A DNA stretch of 64,000 bases from Psychroflexus longus (lineage in GTDB: Bacteria; Bacteroidota; Bacteroidia; Flavobacteriales; Flavobacteriaceae), in the NCBI RefSeq assembly GCF_020164595.1, contig NZ_JAIQZE010000007.1, positions 1 to 64,000 on the forward strand, in the 5' to 3' direction. Under the pieces are notes generated by a model. It searched no databases and was not told where the DNA came from. It saw nothing but the letters and a program-made list of their open reading frames with translations. Of this stretch, positions 25,893 through 34,519 are shown piece by piece; the stretch's first letter is position 1; the number at the start of each line of letters is the position of its first letter. Position numbers and translations under genes: made by a program.

Positions 25893-28319
25893 ATGAAGAT
25901 TTCTTATAACTGGTTGAAGCAATTTCTAAAAACAAAATGGACTGCTGAAGAAACCGAAGTTTTACTCACTGATTTAGGACTAGAAGTTGAAGGCATTACA
26001 GATTTTGTATCTATAAAAGGAGGTCTTGAAGGTATTGTTGTTGGATATGTCGAATCTTGTGAGCCACATCCTAACGCAGACCGTTTAAATCTCACCAAAG
26101 TAAATGTAGGTCAGGATCAATTACTCTCCATAGTTTGTGGAGCTCCTAATGTTGCAGTAGGACAAAATGTTCCTGTGGCTACAATAGGTACGACGCTTTA
26201 TGATGAGAAAGGACAGCCATGGCCTATTAAAAAAGGAAAAATTAGAGGAGAAGTTAGCGAAGGTATGATCTGTGCCGAAGACGAGATTGGTCTCGGGAAA
26301 AGCCATGATGGAATCATGGTTTTGGGTGAAAACCTTATACCAGGAACACCTCTTAATCAAGTATTTTCAGTAGAAAAAGATCAGGTATTTGAAATTGGAC
26401 TTACGCCTAACCGGGCAGATGCAATGAGTCACTGGGGAGTTGCCAGAGATTTGAGAGCAGGATTAATTCAAAATGAAGTCAATATTCCGATTGATACTCC
26501 TTCTGTGAGTAGCTTCCATGTGGATAACAGAAGTATGAGAGTATCAATTTCTGTCGAAAAGCCTGAGTTAGCGCCAAGATATTGTGGAGTAAGTATTTCT
26601 GGTTTGGAGGTCAAAGACTCACCAGACTGGTTAAAAAACAGACTTAAGGCCATTGGAATAAATCCCAAGAATAATATCGTCGATGCTACCAACTATGTCT
26701 TACATGAGCTTGGTCAGCCGCTGCACGCTTTTGATTTGGATAAAGTCAAGAACAATAAAATAGAAGTGAAAACTTTAAAATCTGGAACAAAGTTCATCAC
26801 CTTGGATGGTGTTGAAAGAGAACTTCATGAAGATGATCTTATGATTTGTGATTCTGAAAAACCACTTTGTATGGCTGGTATTTTTGGAGGAAGCGAATCT
26901 GCTGTAAGTACTAGTACAACCGATATATTTCTTGAAAGTGCTTACTTCAATCCAGTGAGCATCAGGAAAACTGCAAAACGTCATGGATTGAATACTGATG
27001 CTTCTTTCCGTTACGAAAGAGGAATAGATCCAAACATAACAGAGTTTGCTCTCAAAAGGGCAGTTATCCTTATTCAGGAAGTTGCTGGTGGAGTGGTATC
27101 CAGCGATATAGATGATTTTTATCCCAAAAAGATAGAAGATTTTCAAGTGTTTTTAACTTTCGATAAAATCAATCAGTTGATTGGTCAGGAAATTGACACA
27201 GGAGTGATTAAAACCATCTTGACCTCACTAGATATAAAAGTTAATAATGTGTCTGAAAGCGGTTTAGGATTAACCATTCCCGCTTATAGAGTTGATGTTC
27301 AACGTGAGGTCGATGTCATTGAAGAAATCTTACGAGTTTATGGTTATAACAATATTGAATCCGACAGCAAGTTCAATGTTTCGGTAGCGAACTCTTCTAT
27401 TTACGATGATTATAAAGTTCAAAATAAACTAGCAGACCAATTGGTATCTCAAGGATTTTATGAAATCATGTCAAATTCTTTGACAACCAAAGCTTACGTT
27501 AAAATGTCAGAAGACCTGAATGAGGAGCATAATGTGAACATTCTCAATGCGCTCAGCAACGATCTGGGAGTCATGAGACAGTCTATGTTATTTTCAGGAT
27601 TAGAATCTGTAAGTTACAATATCAATAGAAAGAAAAACGATTTAAAGTTTTTTGAGTTTGGAAAAACTTATAAAAATATAGAAGGAGAGTATTTTGAAAC
27701 CAAACATTTATCTCTTTTTATTACAGGTCCGAAAACCAAAGAGTCCTGGACCATGTCACAAGAAAGAACCAATTTCTTTACACTAAAAGGATATGTGGCC
27801 AAAATTTTTGAGAAGCTTGGATTATCAAACCTAGACTTTCAATCGGTTGAATCAAAATCAATTTCTGAGGGTCTTACTGGTAAGTTGAATTCCAAGACTA
27901 TTGTTGACTTTGGTAGAGTAAAAACTGATGTTTTAACACATTTTAATATTCAACAAGAGGTTCTTTTTGCAGATATCAACTGGAGTAATATTTTAGAGGT
28001 TATAGAAAAAAAACAGCTCAAAATTAAAGAAATTCCTAAGTTTCCAACAACTCAAAGGGATTTTGCTTTGTTGCTGGATCAATCTGTAAACTTTGACGAA
28101 CTGAAAGAACTGGCTTTCATGACTGATAAAAAAATCTTGAAAGGTGTTGATTTATTTGATGTTTATGAAGGAGATAAATTGCCAGAAAAGAAAAAAAGCT
28201 ATGCGCTTCGGTTCAAATTTATGGATGAGAAGAAAACACTCACAGATAAGCAAGTGGACAAAGTGATGAAAAAATTACAAAATCAATTTGAAATTAAATT
28301 TAATGCCTCCTTAAGGTAA
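25893..28319 (+). CDS. pheT: Phenylalanine--tRNA ligase beta subunit
   Basis: PheT is the large subunit of the heterotetrameric enzyme that charges tRNA-Phe. The 808 residues show the expected order: N-terminal helical start (MKISYNWLKQFL), an EMAP/OB-type tRNA-binding domain (about 40-150, with HPNADRLNLTKVNVG), the B3/B4 editing domain (about 215-385), the B5 domain, the catalytic-like core, and a C-terminal anticodon-binding FDX-ACB domain (about 715-808). pheS is not adjacent, as is common in Bacteroidota. A hairpin at 28340-28369 terminates it. Confidence 0.97.
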   Translation: MKISYNWLKQFLKTKWTAEETEVLLTDLGLEVEGITDFVSIKGGLEGIVVGYVESCEPHPNADRLNLTKVNVGQDQLLSIVCGAPNVAVGQNVPVATIGTTLYDEKGQPWPIKKGKIRGEVSEGMICAEDEIGLGKSHDGIMVLGENLIPGTPLNQVFSVEKDQVFEIGLTPNRADAMSHWGVARDLRAGLIQNEVNIPIDTPSVSSFHVDNRSMRVSISVEKPELAPRYCGVSISGLEVKDSPDWLKNRLKAIGINPKNNIVDATNYVLHELGQPLHAFDLDKVKNNKIEVKTLKSGTKFITLDGVERELHEDDLMICDSEKPLCMAGIFGGSESAVSTSTTDIFLESAYFNPVSIRKTAKRHGLNTDASFRYERGIDPNITEFALKRAVILIQEVAGGVVSSDIDDFYPKKIEDFQVFLTFDKINQLIGQEIDTGVIKTILTSLDIKVNNVSESGLGLTIPAYRVDVQREVDVIEEILRVYGYNNIESDSKFNVSVANSSIYDDYKVQNKLADQLVSQGFYEIMSNSLTTKAYVKMSEDLNEEHNVNILNALSNDLGVMRQSMLFSGLESVSYNINRKKNDLKFFEFGKTYKNIEGEYFETKHLSLFITGPKTKESWTMSQERTNFFTLKGYVAKIFEKLGLSNLDFQSVESKSISEGLTGKLNSKTIVDFGRVKTDVLTHFNIQQEVLFADINWSNILEVIEKKQLKIKEIPKFPTTQRDFALLLDQSVNFDELKELAFMTDKKILKGVDLFDVYEGDKLPEKKKSYALRFKFMDEKKTLTDKQVDKVMKKLQNQFEIKFNASLR

Positions 28320-28339
28320 GTTATTTAAACTTTATATTT

Positions 28340-28369
28340 AATCCCTAAGCATTACTAAGCTTGGGGATT
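28340..28369 (+). terminator. Terminator of pheT
   Basis: An 11-bp stem (28340-28350 with 28359-28369, one T-G pair) with an 8-base loop and T-rich downstream sequence lies 20 bases past pheT. A TTG at 28361 sits inside the hairpin, which argues against it as a start of the next gene. Confidence 0.75.
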
Positions 28370-28390
28370 TCTGTTTTAAAAAAATTAGCC

Positions 28391-28822
28391 ATGGATTTGA
28401 ATGATGATTTTGTAAAAAAAATGATAGAAGAAGTTATACCTATCCACAAGTTTTTGGGACTAAAACTACTTCACATCGAGAAAGATTTTGTCAAGGTTAA
28501 AGTCCCTTTCAGACCAGAAGTAGTTGGAGATATTCGTTCGAATAGGTGGCATGGAGGTATCATTACCACCGTAATGGATTCTGTTGGCGGAATAGTAGGA
28601 GGTACCCACTTAAGTTCCATTAAGGATAAAATGGCAACCATAGATATACGGGTTGATTTTCTGTCACCAGCCTATGCAAAACCAATAATAGTAGAAGGCA
28701 GAACACTGCGGCTAGGATCACGAATTTTTGTTGCGACCATGAAATGTTATTTGGAAGATGATCCTGAACAACACCTTGTAGCGGAAGGTCGTGCAGTCTA
28801 TAATTTCATTAGATTAAAATAG
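28391..28822 (+). CDS. Hotdog-fold thioesterase, PaaI-like
   Basis: The 143-residue protein is a single hotdog domain of the acyl-CoA thioesterase superfamily. The active-site segment NRWHGGIITTVMDSVGG at about residues 52-68 matches the PaaI pattern HGG followed by an acidic Asp on the central helix. IDIRVDFLSPA near 90 is the next conserved strand. The ATG at 28391 is chosen over the upstream in-frame TTG at 28361, which lies in the pheT terminator hairpin. The acyl substrate cannot be told from sequence; neighbours give no clue. Confidence 0.9.
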   Translation: MDLNDDFVKKMIEEVIPIHKFLGLKLLHIEKDFVKVKVPFRPEVVGDIRSNRWHGGIITTVMDSVGGIVGGTHLSSIKDKMATIDIRVDFLSPAYAKPIIVEGRTLRLGSRIFVATMKCYLEDDPEQHLVAEGRAVYNFIRLK

Positions 28823-28930
28823 TTTGTTTAATCTTATTGAATAAATGCTTAATAGGTGTTAAATTTCAAGAGAGTAATTGAATGAACTTAACTTCCTTAT
28901 TACATTTATACCGAATGTTGAAAAAGATAT

Positions 28931-29653
28931 ATGATGTTTCCAAGAACAAACCTTAAAACACAGTTGAACAAGGTAAAATTCAAGACCACTTCCAACGAAG
29001 ATATCTTGAAACAAGTTCAACAAGTTCTAAATGATGTTGATGTTAGAAATGATGAAATTTTAGACAAAGTAGTTTCAGGAAATTCAGCTGGTCATAATAA
29101 TTTTATTTTTGATAAATTAGAATCAAGTGAAATTTATCACATTGATCAGATTGAACAAATTTGCATCAATTATAGATTGAGATTTTTAGATTCTAAATAT
29201 TTTAAAGGTAAACTGCCTTACGAAGCTATTTCGAAAATAAAAACTTTGGAAGAGGAGCATGATACGAGCTTGAAAGGTTTTAAAATCATGGCTCCATCAA
29301 AGTTGTTTAAGCTAGAAAATGCAGATGATCCACTATTATTTGTTCCTATAGGTAATGATTATTATTATTTGATCCATAAATGGGGAAATGATTTAAGTCC
29401 ATTCCGTAGACTGATGATGTGGCCATTCAAAACATTTGAAAACTTTATGTTTTTTGTTCTGTTGTCAGCTTTGATTTGTACTTCTTTGGTACCATCTGGT
29501 TTTTTTATGAGTGAAGACAGTAGAGGAACTGAATTTTTTCTTCTCTTCATATTCATGTTTAAGTGGATTGGAGGTATTGCGCTCTACTACGGATTTGCAA
29601 AAGGAAAAAATTTCAATACTGCTATTTGGAGAAGTAAATACTACAATGCTTAA
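28931..29653 (+). CDS. Membrane protein of unknown function
   Basis: I do not recognise this family. The 240-residue protein has a hydrophilic N-terminal region of about 165 residues containing a predicted helical part (EDILKQVQQVLNDVDVRNDEIL). The motif-like segment GFKIMAPSKLFKLENADDPLLFVPIGNDYYYLIHKWGND follows in pieces near 115-155. Two transmembrane helices lie at about 169-192 and 200-222, and a short basic tail ends KYYNA. There is no signal peptide, so the large domain should be cytoplasmic. Two adjacent ATG codons at 28931 make the start certain only to within one codon. A terminator follows at 29699. Confidence 0.7.
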   Translation: MMFPRTNLKTQLNKVKFKTTSNEDILKQVQQVLNDVDVRNDEILDKVVSGNSAGHNNFIFDKLESSEIYHIDQIEQICINYRLRFLDSKYFKGKLPYEAISKIKTLEEEHDTSLKGFKIMAPSKLFKLENADDPLLFVPIGNDYYYLIHKWGNDLSPFRRLMMWPFKTFENFMFFVLLSALICTSLVPSGFFMSEDSRGTEFFLLFIFMFKWIGGIALYYGFAKGKNFNTAIWRSKYYNA

Positions 29654-29698
29654 TATTTTTATATGATTATTATACAATTTATCATGCAACAATTATCT

Positions 29699-29721
29699 CC
29701 CGCTAAATTTTGCGGGTTTCT
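29699..29721 (+). terminator. Terminator after the unknown membrane protein gene
   Basis: A GC-rich 5-bp stem CCCGC/GCGGG (29699-29703 with 29712-29716) is followed by a T-rich run. The rest of the 258-base gap to lysA holds the lysA promoter region and nothing else recognisable. Confidence 0.65.
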
Positions 29722-29852
29722 TTTTAGTTCTTACAAAACTAAGCTGAAGAAATCTTTCATTTCAAGACTTAAACAGCAAAAACGCTATAAATTGTCTAAG
29801 TGCAATTTGAAATCAAAAATAATAGCGTAATCCTTAATTCATTTATGTTTAC

Positions 29853-29860
29853 TACTTTCG
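29853..29860 (+). promoter_or_regulatory. Candidate -7 box of lysA
   Basis: TACTTTCG is one base from TAnnTTTG and lies 51 bases before the lysA ATG. No TTG occurs at the ideal -33 distance. Confidence 0.4.
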
Positions 29861-29911
29861 CGGGATTAAAATTTTAATCCAATATCCGTTATATTTTAAA
29901 TTTAAAAACCA

Positions 29912-31117
29912 ATGACACACGCAGATCTTTTAAAAGTTACTCAGGAATTTGGCAGTCCTATTTATGTTTATGATTCAGAGAAAATTACTCACCAATATAA
30001 ACGTCTTACTGGAGCTTTTAAAAAGGTCAAACATTTGCGTCTTCATTATGCCGTAAAGGCTCTTTCAAATTTAAGCGTCCTTAGATTATTTAATCAGTTG
30101 GGTAGTGCGTTGGATACAGTATCTATTCAGGAAGTTAAACTAGGAATAAAAGCCGGTTTTGATCCTGCCAAAATTATATTCACACCCAATGGTGTTTCTA
30201 TGGAAGAACTAGAAGAAGCTGTGGATCTTGGAGTCCAAATCAATATTGATAACCTTTTGATTTTAGAGCAATTTGGAGCAAAACACCCCAATGTACCTGT
30301 TTGTATTCGTATCAATCCACACGTCATGGCTGGTGGAAATACCAATATTTCTGTAGGTCATATCGACTCAAAATTTGGAATTTCCATTCACCAAATGCCT
30401 CATGTTCTTAGAATTGTAGAAAACACAGGTATGACTATTAACGGGATACACATGCACACAGGTAGTGATATTCTTGATATAGGTGTTTTCCTTCACGCAG
30501 CAGAAATTCTATTTGATGTTGCAGCTCAATTTGAAAACCTTGAATTTTTAGATTTCGGTAGTGGTTTTAAAGTTCCATATTATGATGGTGATATTGAAAC
30601 CAATGTTGAAGAATTGGGAACCAAACTCACAAAACGTTTCAATGAATTCTGTAAATCTTACGGTAAAGAATTGACCCTGGCTTTTGAGCCTGGAAAGTTT
30701 CTTGTAAGTGAGGCAGGCTTCTTTTTAGCAAAAGTGAATGTTGTGAAACAAACCACATCAACCGTTTTCGCACAAATTGATTCTGGTTTTAACCACCTGA
30801 TTCGCCCCATGTTTTATGGATCCAATCATGAAATTATCAATATTTCCCACCCAAAACGCAACAAGCGCTTTTATTCGGTAGTAGGTTATATTTGCGAAAC
30901 GGATACGTTTGCTAATAATAAAATGATTTCAGAAATCAGTGAAGGCGATATTTTGGCCTTCAAAAATGCCGGAGCTTATTGTTACTCCATGGCAAGTAAC
31001 TACAACTCAAGATTTAGACCTCCAGAAGTGCTTTGGCATAAAGGAGAAGCTCACCTAATCAGACAGAGGGAAACTTTTGAAGATATTCTAAGAAATCAAC
31101 TTGAAGTGGCTTTATAA
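29912..31117 (+). CDS. lysA: Diaminopimelate decarboxylase
   Basis: LysA decarboxylates meso-diaminopimelate to L-lysine, the last step of the DAP pathway, with pyridoxal phosphate. The 401-residue protein is a fold type III enzyme: PLP lysine in HYAVKALSN near residue 47, HMHTGSDI near 185, the phosphate-binding FGSGFKVPY near 215, EPGKFLVSEAGF near 260 and the active-site Tyr region GAYCYSMASNYNSRFRP near 355. Length and ends are typical. The gene is monocistronic and convergent with the dsbD-like gene, sharing the terminator at 31137-31170. Confidence 0.96.
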   Translation: MTHADLLKVTQEFGSPIYVYDSEKITHQYKRLTGAFKKVKHLRLHYAVKALSNLSVLRLFNQLGSALDTVSIQEVKLGIKAGFDPAKIIFTPNGVSMEELEEAVDLGVQINIDNLLILEQFGAKHPNVPVCIRINPHVMAGGNTNISVGHIDSKFGISIHQMPHVLRIVENTGMTINGIHMHTGSDILDIGVFLHAAEILFDVAAQFENLEFLDFGSGFKVPYYDGDIETNVEELGTKLTKRFNEFCKSYGKELTLAFEPGKFLVSEAGFFLAKVNVVKQTTSTVFAQIDSGFNHLIRPMFYGSNHEIINISHPKRNKRFYSVVGYICETDTFANNKMISEISEGDILAFKNAGAYCYSMASNYNSRFRPPEVLWHKGEAHLIRQRETFEDILRNQLEVAL

Positions 31118-31136
31118 GATTAAATTGAATTTAAAC

Positions 31137-31170
31137 AAAAAAGGTAAAACTATTCAGTTTTACCTTTTTT
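31137..31170. terminator. Bidirectional terminator shared by lysA and the dsbD-like gene
   Basis: A 14-bp perfect stem (31137-31150 with 31157-31170) and a 6-base loop have A/T-rich arm ends. The arm at 31157-31170 and the loop overlap the last codons and stop (31150-31152) of the minus-strand gene, so the hairpin encodes part of its C-terminus. Confidence 0.85.
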
Positions 31171-33177
31171 GTTTTCAAAGTTTTCTAATCCTGCTTTGAG
31201 CCAAGCAAAATAGGATTTTGAAGACGGTTCATAGCCTATAGTTTCATTTAGAATTTCAAGTTCAGGTGAAAGTAATACGTAGTAGGGCTGTGAGTTGTTC
31301 CTAAAATTCAGTGTCTGGAAGGTTGCCCATTTATCACCAACTGTTCGAATTTTCTTTACTGAACCATTAGTTCTTTCGTAGTTGAATCGATTTTCTTCGT
31401 TTAGTTTAGCTTTGTCGTCAACGTAGAGTGAGATGAGTATATAGTCATTTTTGATAATTTCAAAAACTTCTGGAACACTCCAGACTTGCTCTTCCATTTT
31501 TCTGCAATTTACACAGGCCCAACCCGTAAAATCTAACAAAATGGGCTTGTTTTGAGATTTTGCAGCCACTAAGCCTTTGTCAAAATCTTTATAAGCTTTC
31601 AGTCCAAGCGGTCCTTCTGTTTCCTTATTGTAAATACTATAAAATAGAGGAGGAGGAAAGCCACTTAGAAATTTTAAGTTTGCATTGGAACTGTTAGTCA
31701 ATCCAGGAATCAAATACACGACAAAAGCCAGAGTAACTACTCCCACAAAAATTCGCCCTTTACTCAATTTTTGAAGTGGGCTATCGTGTGGAAATCTGAT
31801 TTTGCCAAAAAGGTAAAGCGACATGGCCAATCCTATGAGGATCCAAATTCCTATAAAGATTTCCCTTTTTAAAATACCCCAGTGTTCGACTAAGTCTGCA
31901 TTCGATAAAAATTTGAAAGCCAAGCCAAGTTCGAGAAACCCTAAAACCACTTTTACAGTATTTAGCCAGCCACCACTTTTTGGTAGAGAATTGAGCCAAT
32001 TTGGAAATAATGCAAACAGAGCAAAAGGTAAAGCTAAAGCCAATCCGAATCCGCCCATGCCAAAAGTTAACATGGTTGCCCCGCCATCTGCTGTAAGCGA
32101 GCCACCGAGCAGTGATCCCAATATTGGACCAGTACAAGAAAATGAAACTAAAGCAAGGGTGATAGCCATAAAAAAGATTCCTATAATCCCTCCTACACTT
32201 GTTGCTTTTTGATCTAGTCGGCTACTCCAGGAATTTGGTAGGGTAATTTCATAATACCCAAAAAAGGAAAAAGCGAATACTATAAAAATGACAAAAAAGA
32301 TGATATTTAAAGTTGGATTTGTTGAGATACTATTTAAAATTTCAGGATTTACAGAGTCCAGTAAATGAAAAGGCACACTGAGCAATAAATAAATCAGGAA
32401 AATGAAAACGCCATACATGATGGCATTGATAAGTCCAAGCTTTTTCGTTCTTGCTCCTTTAGTGAAAAAAGAAACCGTTAAAGGAATCATAGGAAAGACA
32501 CAAGGGGTTAAAAGTGCAATAAGTCCTCCAACAAAGCCCAAAAGGAATATAGTAAAGTTGCTGTCCTGCTCTTCTTTTGAATTTATTTGGAACTCACTTT
32601 CACCCTTAAGATCGAGTTTTAATGCTTCCGTCAGTGTTTTATCCTTACTTTGTATTTCAATGGCTTTAGTTTCAGCCACAACCAGATTAAAATTGTCTAC
32701 TTCAAAGTTAAATCGCTTTTGATCTTGTGGTAAGCACATTTCATCATTACAGATCATGAATAAAATTTCAAGATCTAGAGATCCTTGCTTTGTTTTAACT
32801 CTAAAGTCTTGTTCAAAGGTGACTTGATTTTCAAAATAGGTGAGATCTGTTTTGAATATTTCATCAAATTTGGTGATGCCATCAGGTTCTTTAGTCCTGC
32901 CTATTTTCTCTAAAACTTCTGTAACATATTTAAAATTAAATTCTGTAGGAATCGGGCCATTTTCATCTTCTTTAAGTTCTGTTTGAGAGGGCAAGTGCCA
33001 GCCTTTATCTACCTGAGCTTTAATTAGAACAGTAAAAATACTATCAGATTTTTTTTCAACCGAAGCTTGCCAGCTTGATGGATTGACAGAATTATCCTGT
33101 TCTGTAAAACCAAATTGAGCCCAGCTTTGAGTTGTTATAACTAGCGAAAAGAGTATTATAAGATAAGATTTAATCAT
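31150..33177 (-). CDS. DsbD-like thiol:disulfide interchange protein
   Basis: The 675-residue protein carries reducing power across the inner membrane to the periplasm. After a signal peptide (1-20, TTQSWAQ) comes a DsbD-alpha-like domain with a cysteine pair CNDEMC near 143-148. About eight membrane helices follow (about 207-480, with LLTPCVFPMIPLTVSFF and SFSCTGPILGSLLGG holding the two membrane cysteines). A C-terminal thioredoxin domain has the active site WACVNCRKME near 555. All three cysteine pairs of the DsbD relay are therefore present. The start overlaps tilS by 8 bases. Confidence 0.93.
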   Translation of the reverse strand: MIKSYLIILFSLVITTQSWAQFGFTEQDNSVNPSSWQASVEKKSDSIFTVLIKAQVDKGWHLPSQTELKEDENGPIPTEFNFKYVTEVLEKIGRTKEPDGITKFDEIFKTDLTYFENQVTFEQDFRVKTKQGSLDLEILFMICNDEMCLPQDQKRFNFEVDNFNLVVAETKAIEIQSKDKTLTEALKLDLKGESEFQINSKEEQDSNFTIFLLGFVGGLIALLTPCVFPMIPLTVSFFTKGARTKKLGLINAIMYGVFIFLIYLLLSVPFHLLDSVNPEILNSISTNPTLNIIFFVIFIVFAFSFFGYYEITLPNSWSSRLDQKATSVGGIIGIFFMAITLALVSFSCTGPILGSLLGGSLTADGGATMLTFGMGGFGLALALPFALFALFPNWLNSLPKSGGWLNTVKVVLGFLELGLAFKFLSNADLVEHWGILKREIFIGIWILIGLAMSLYLFGKIRFPHDSPLQKLSKGRIFVGVVTLAFVVYLIPGLTNSSNANLKFLSGFPPPLFYSIYNKETEGPLGLKAYKDFDKGLVAAKSQNKPILLDFTGWACVNCRKMEEQVWSVPEVFEIIKNDYILISLYVDDKAKLNEENRFNYERTNGSVKKIRTVGDKWATFQTLNFRNNSQPYYVLLSPELEILNETIGYEPSSKSYFAWLKAGLENFENKKGKTE

Positions 33178-34486
33178 TTACAATTTCAATTTTGAGGATG
33201 TCCTCAGTTGTTTCATTTACTTTGTATCGATCATCTGTTCTTAAATTTAGAACCCAGATGATGTCCTCATTTCTGTTACAAAGCACAAGTTGAGAGGATT
33301 TAAGATGTGAACTTATTTTTTCATCTTTAAGAAAATCACTCAGTTTCTTTTTGCCCTTCATTCCGAAAGGGTAAAAATAATCACCATTTTGTATAGATCT
33401 TAGACTTAAGGGAAACTTAAGTTTTGACTTATCTACATAAGCAATTTCAGAACCAAAATCTCCTAGCTGACTTGCTTCCATAATTTTAAGTTTAAAGTCT
33501 CCGGCATCCACAAGATGTTCATCCTTTTTGATGAATTGAGTTTTAAACCTAGTTGATTCTAAAACAGATAATATTAAATTATCCCGATCTTTGATCAACT
33601 GGTGAGTTGAAGAAAAAACCTTCTTACCGGTTTGTGCATCTTTCAAATGATAAACATCATCCCATTCTGTAAAGCCAAAGCCCTCCAATAATTGATATAA
33701 GATAGCCTTTTGATTAGGGAAACTATTTAGTTTTTCAATATTGATTTCATAATGATCCTTCTTTTCTATGACAATTTCCTTGAAAAGTAAATGGGTATAA
33801 TCTTCGATAAGAACTTGAGCATCTTGTAGTTTTTCCAAACTGGATTCAAAATTTTTAAGAAAATCTGGCGTTAACTCCATTAAGGTTGGTACTACTTCAT
33901 GCCGAATTTTGTTTCTGAGGTATTTGGTTGATTTATTGCTTTGGTCTTCTCTCCACGCAATTTTATTTTTAAATGCAAAACCTTCGATTTCATCTCTGCT
34001 AAAATTTAGCAGTGGCCTTCTTATAAAATTATTTTTACCTGGAATTCCTGTGAGTCCCTTGATTCCAGTAGACCGGCTTAAGTTAATAATGAAAGTCTCA
34101 AGACTGTCATTAAGATGATGAGCAGTGACCACATAGTGATGATTTGTAGTATTCACCAACTCATAAAACCAGTTGTAGCGCAAGTTTCGGGCGGTAATTT
34201 GTATCGAATTTTTATTTGTCTTTGCTATTTTTTCAGTCTCAAATTCTTTAATAAAAAACTTACATTCCAGTGAATTAGCAAGGTCTTCAACAAATCGAGC
34301 GTCCTTATCACTTTCTTCTTCCCTCAATTTAAAATTACAATGTGCTAGAGAAAAGTTTAGTTTTAAGTTGTGACATAAGTGAGCTAAGACTACAGAATCA
34401 ATTCCGCCACTTATCGCTATTATGAATTTTTGCTGGAGCAATTCCGGAAACTCTTCTTCGATATGTTTTAGAAAATGGTCCTGCAT
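33170..34486 (-). CDS. tilS: tRNA(Ile)-lysidine synthase
   Basis: TilS attaches lysine to C34 of the CAU-anticodon tRNA-Ile so that it reads AUA, an essential step. The 438 residues contain the PP-loop IAISGGIDSVVLAHL (SGGxDS near 26-31), LSLAHCNFKLREEESD near 50, and a family segment NFIRRPLLNFSRDEIEGF near 160. A C-terminal TilS domain follows (about 365-438, with SLRSIQNGDYFYPFGMKGKKKLSDFLKDEK in parts). It lies in a minus-strand run FMN reductase-pabB-tilS-dsbD, 33 bases after pabB. Confidence 0.95.
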   Translation of the reverse strand: MQDHFLKHIEEEFPELLQQKFIIAISGGIDSVVLAHLCHNLKLNFSLAHCNFKLREEESDKDARFVEDLANSLECKFFIKEFETEKIAKTNKNSIQITARNLRYNWFYELVNTTNHHYVVTAHHLNDSLETFIINLSRSTGIKGLTGIPGKNNFIRRPLLNFSRDEIEGFAFKNKIAWREDQSNKSTKYLRNKIRHEVVPTLMELTPDFLKNFESSLEKLQDAQVLIEDYTHLLFKEIVIEKKDHYEINIEKLNSFPNQKAILYQLLEGFGFTEWDDVYHLKDAQTGKKVFSSTHQLIKDRDNLILSVLESTRFKTQFIKKDEHLVDAGDFKLKIMEASQLGDFGSEIAYVDKSKLKFPLSLRSIQNGDYFYPFGMKGKKKLSDFLKDEKISSHLKSSQLVLCNRNEDIIWVLNLRTDDRYKVNETTEDILKIEIVND

Positions 34487-34519
34487 AGTGTAAAAGAAGC
34501 AAAATTATGCTTTATGGGT

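Noticed and set aside
28361-28390. Upstream TTG start for the thioesterase
   Set aside because: The codon lies inside the pheT terminator hairpin; the ATG at 28391 gives a normal hotdog N-terminus.
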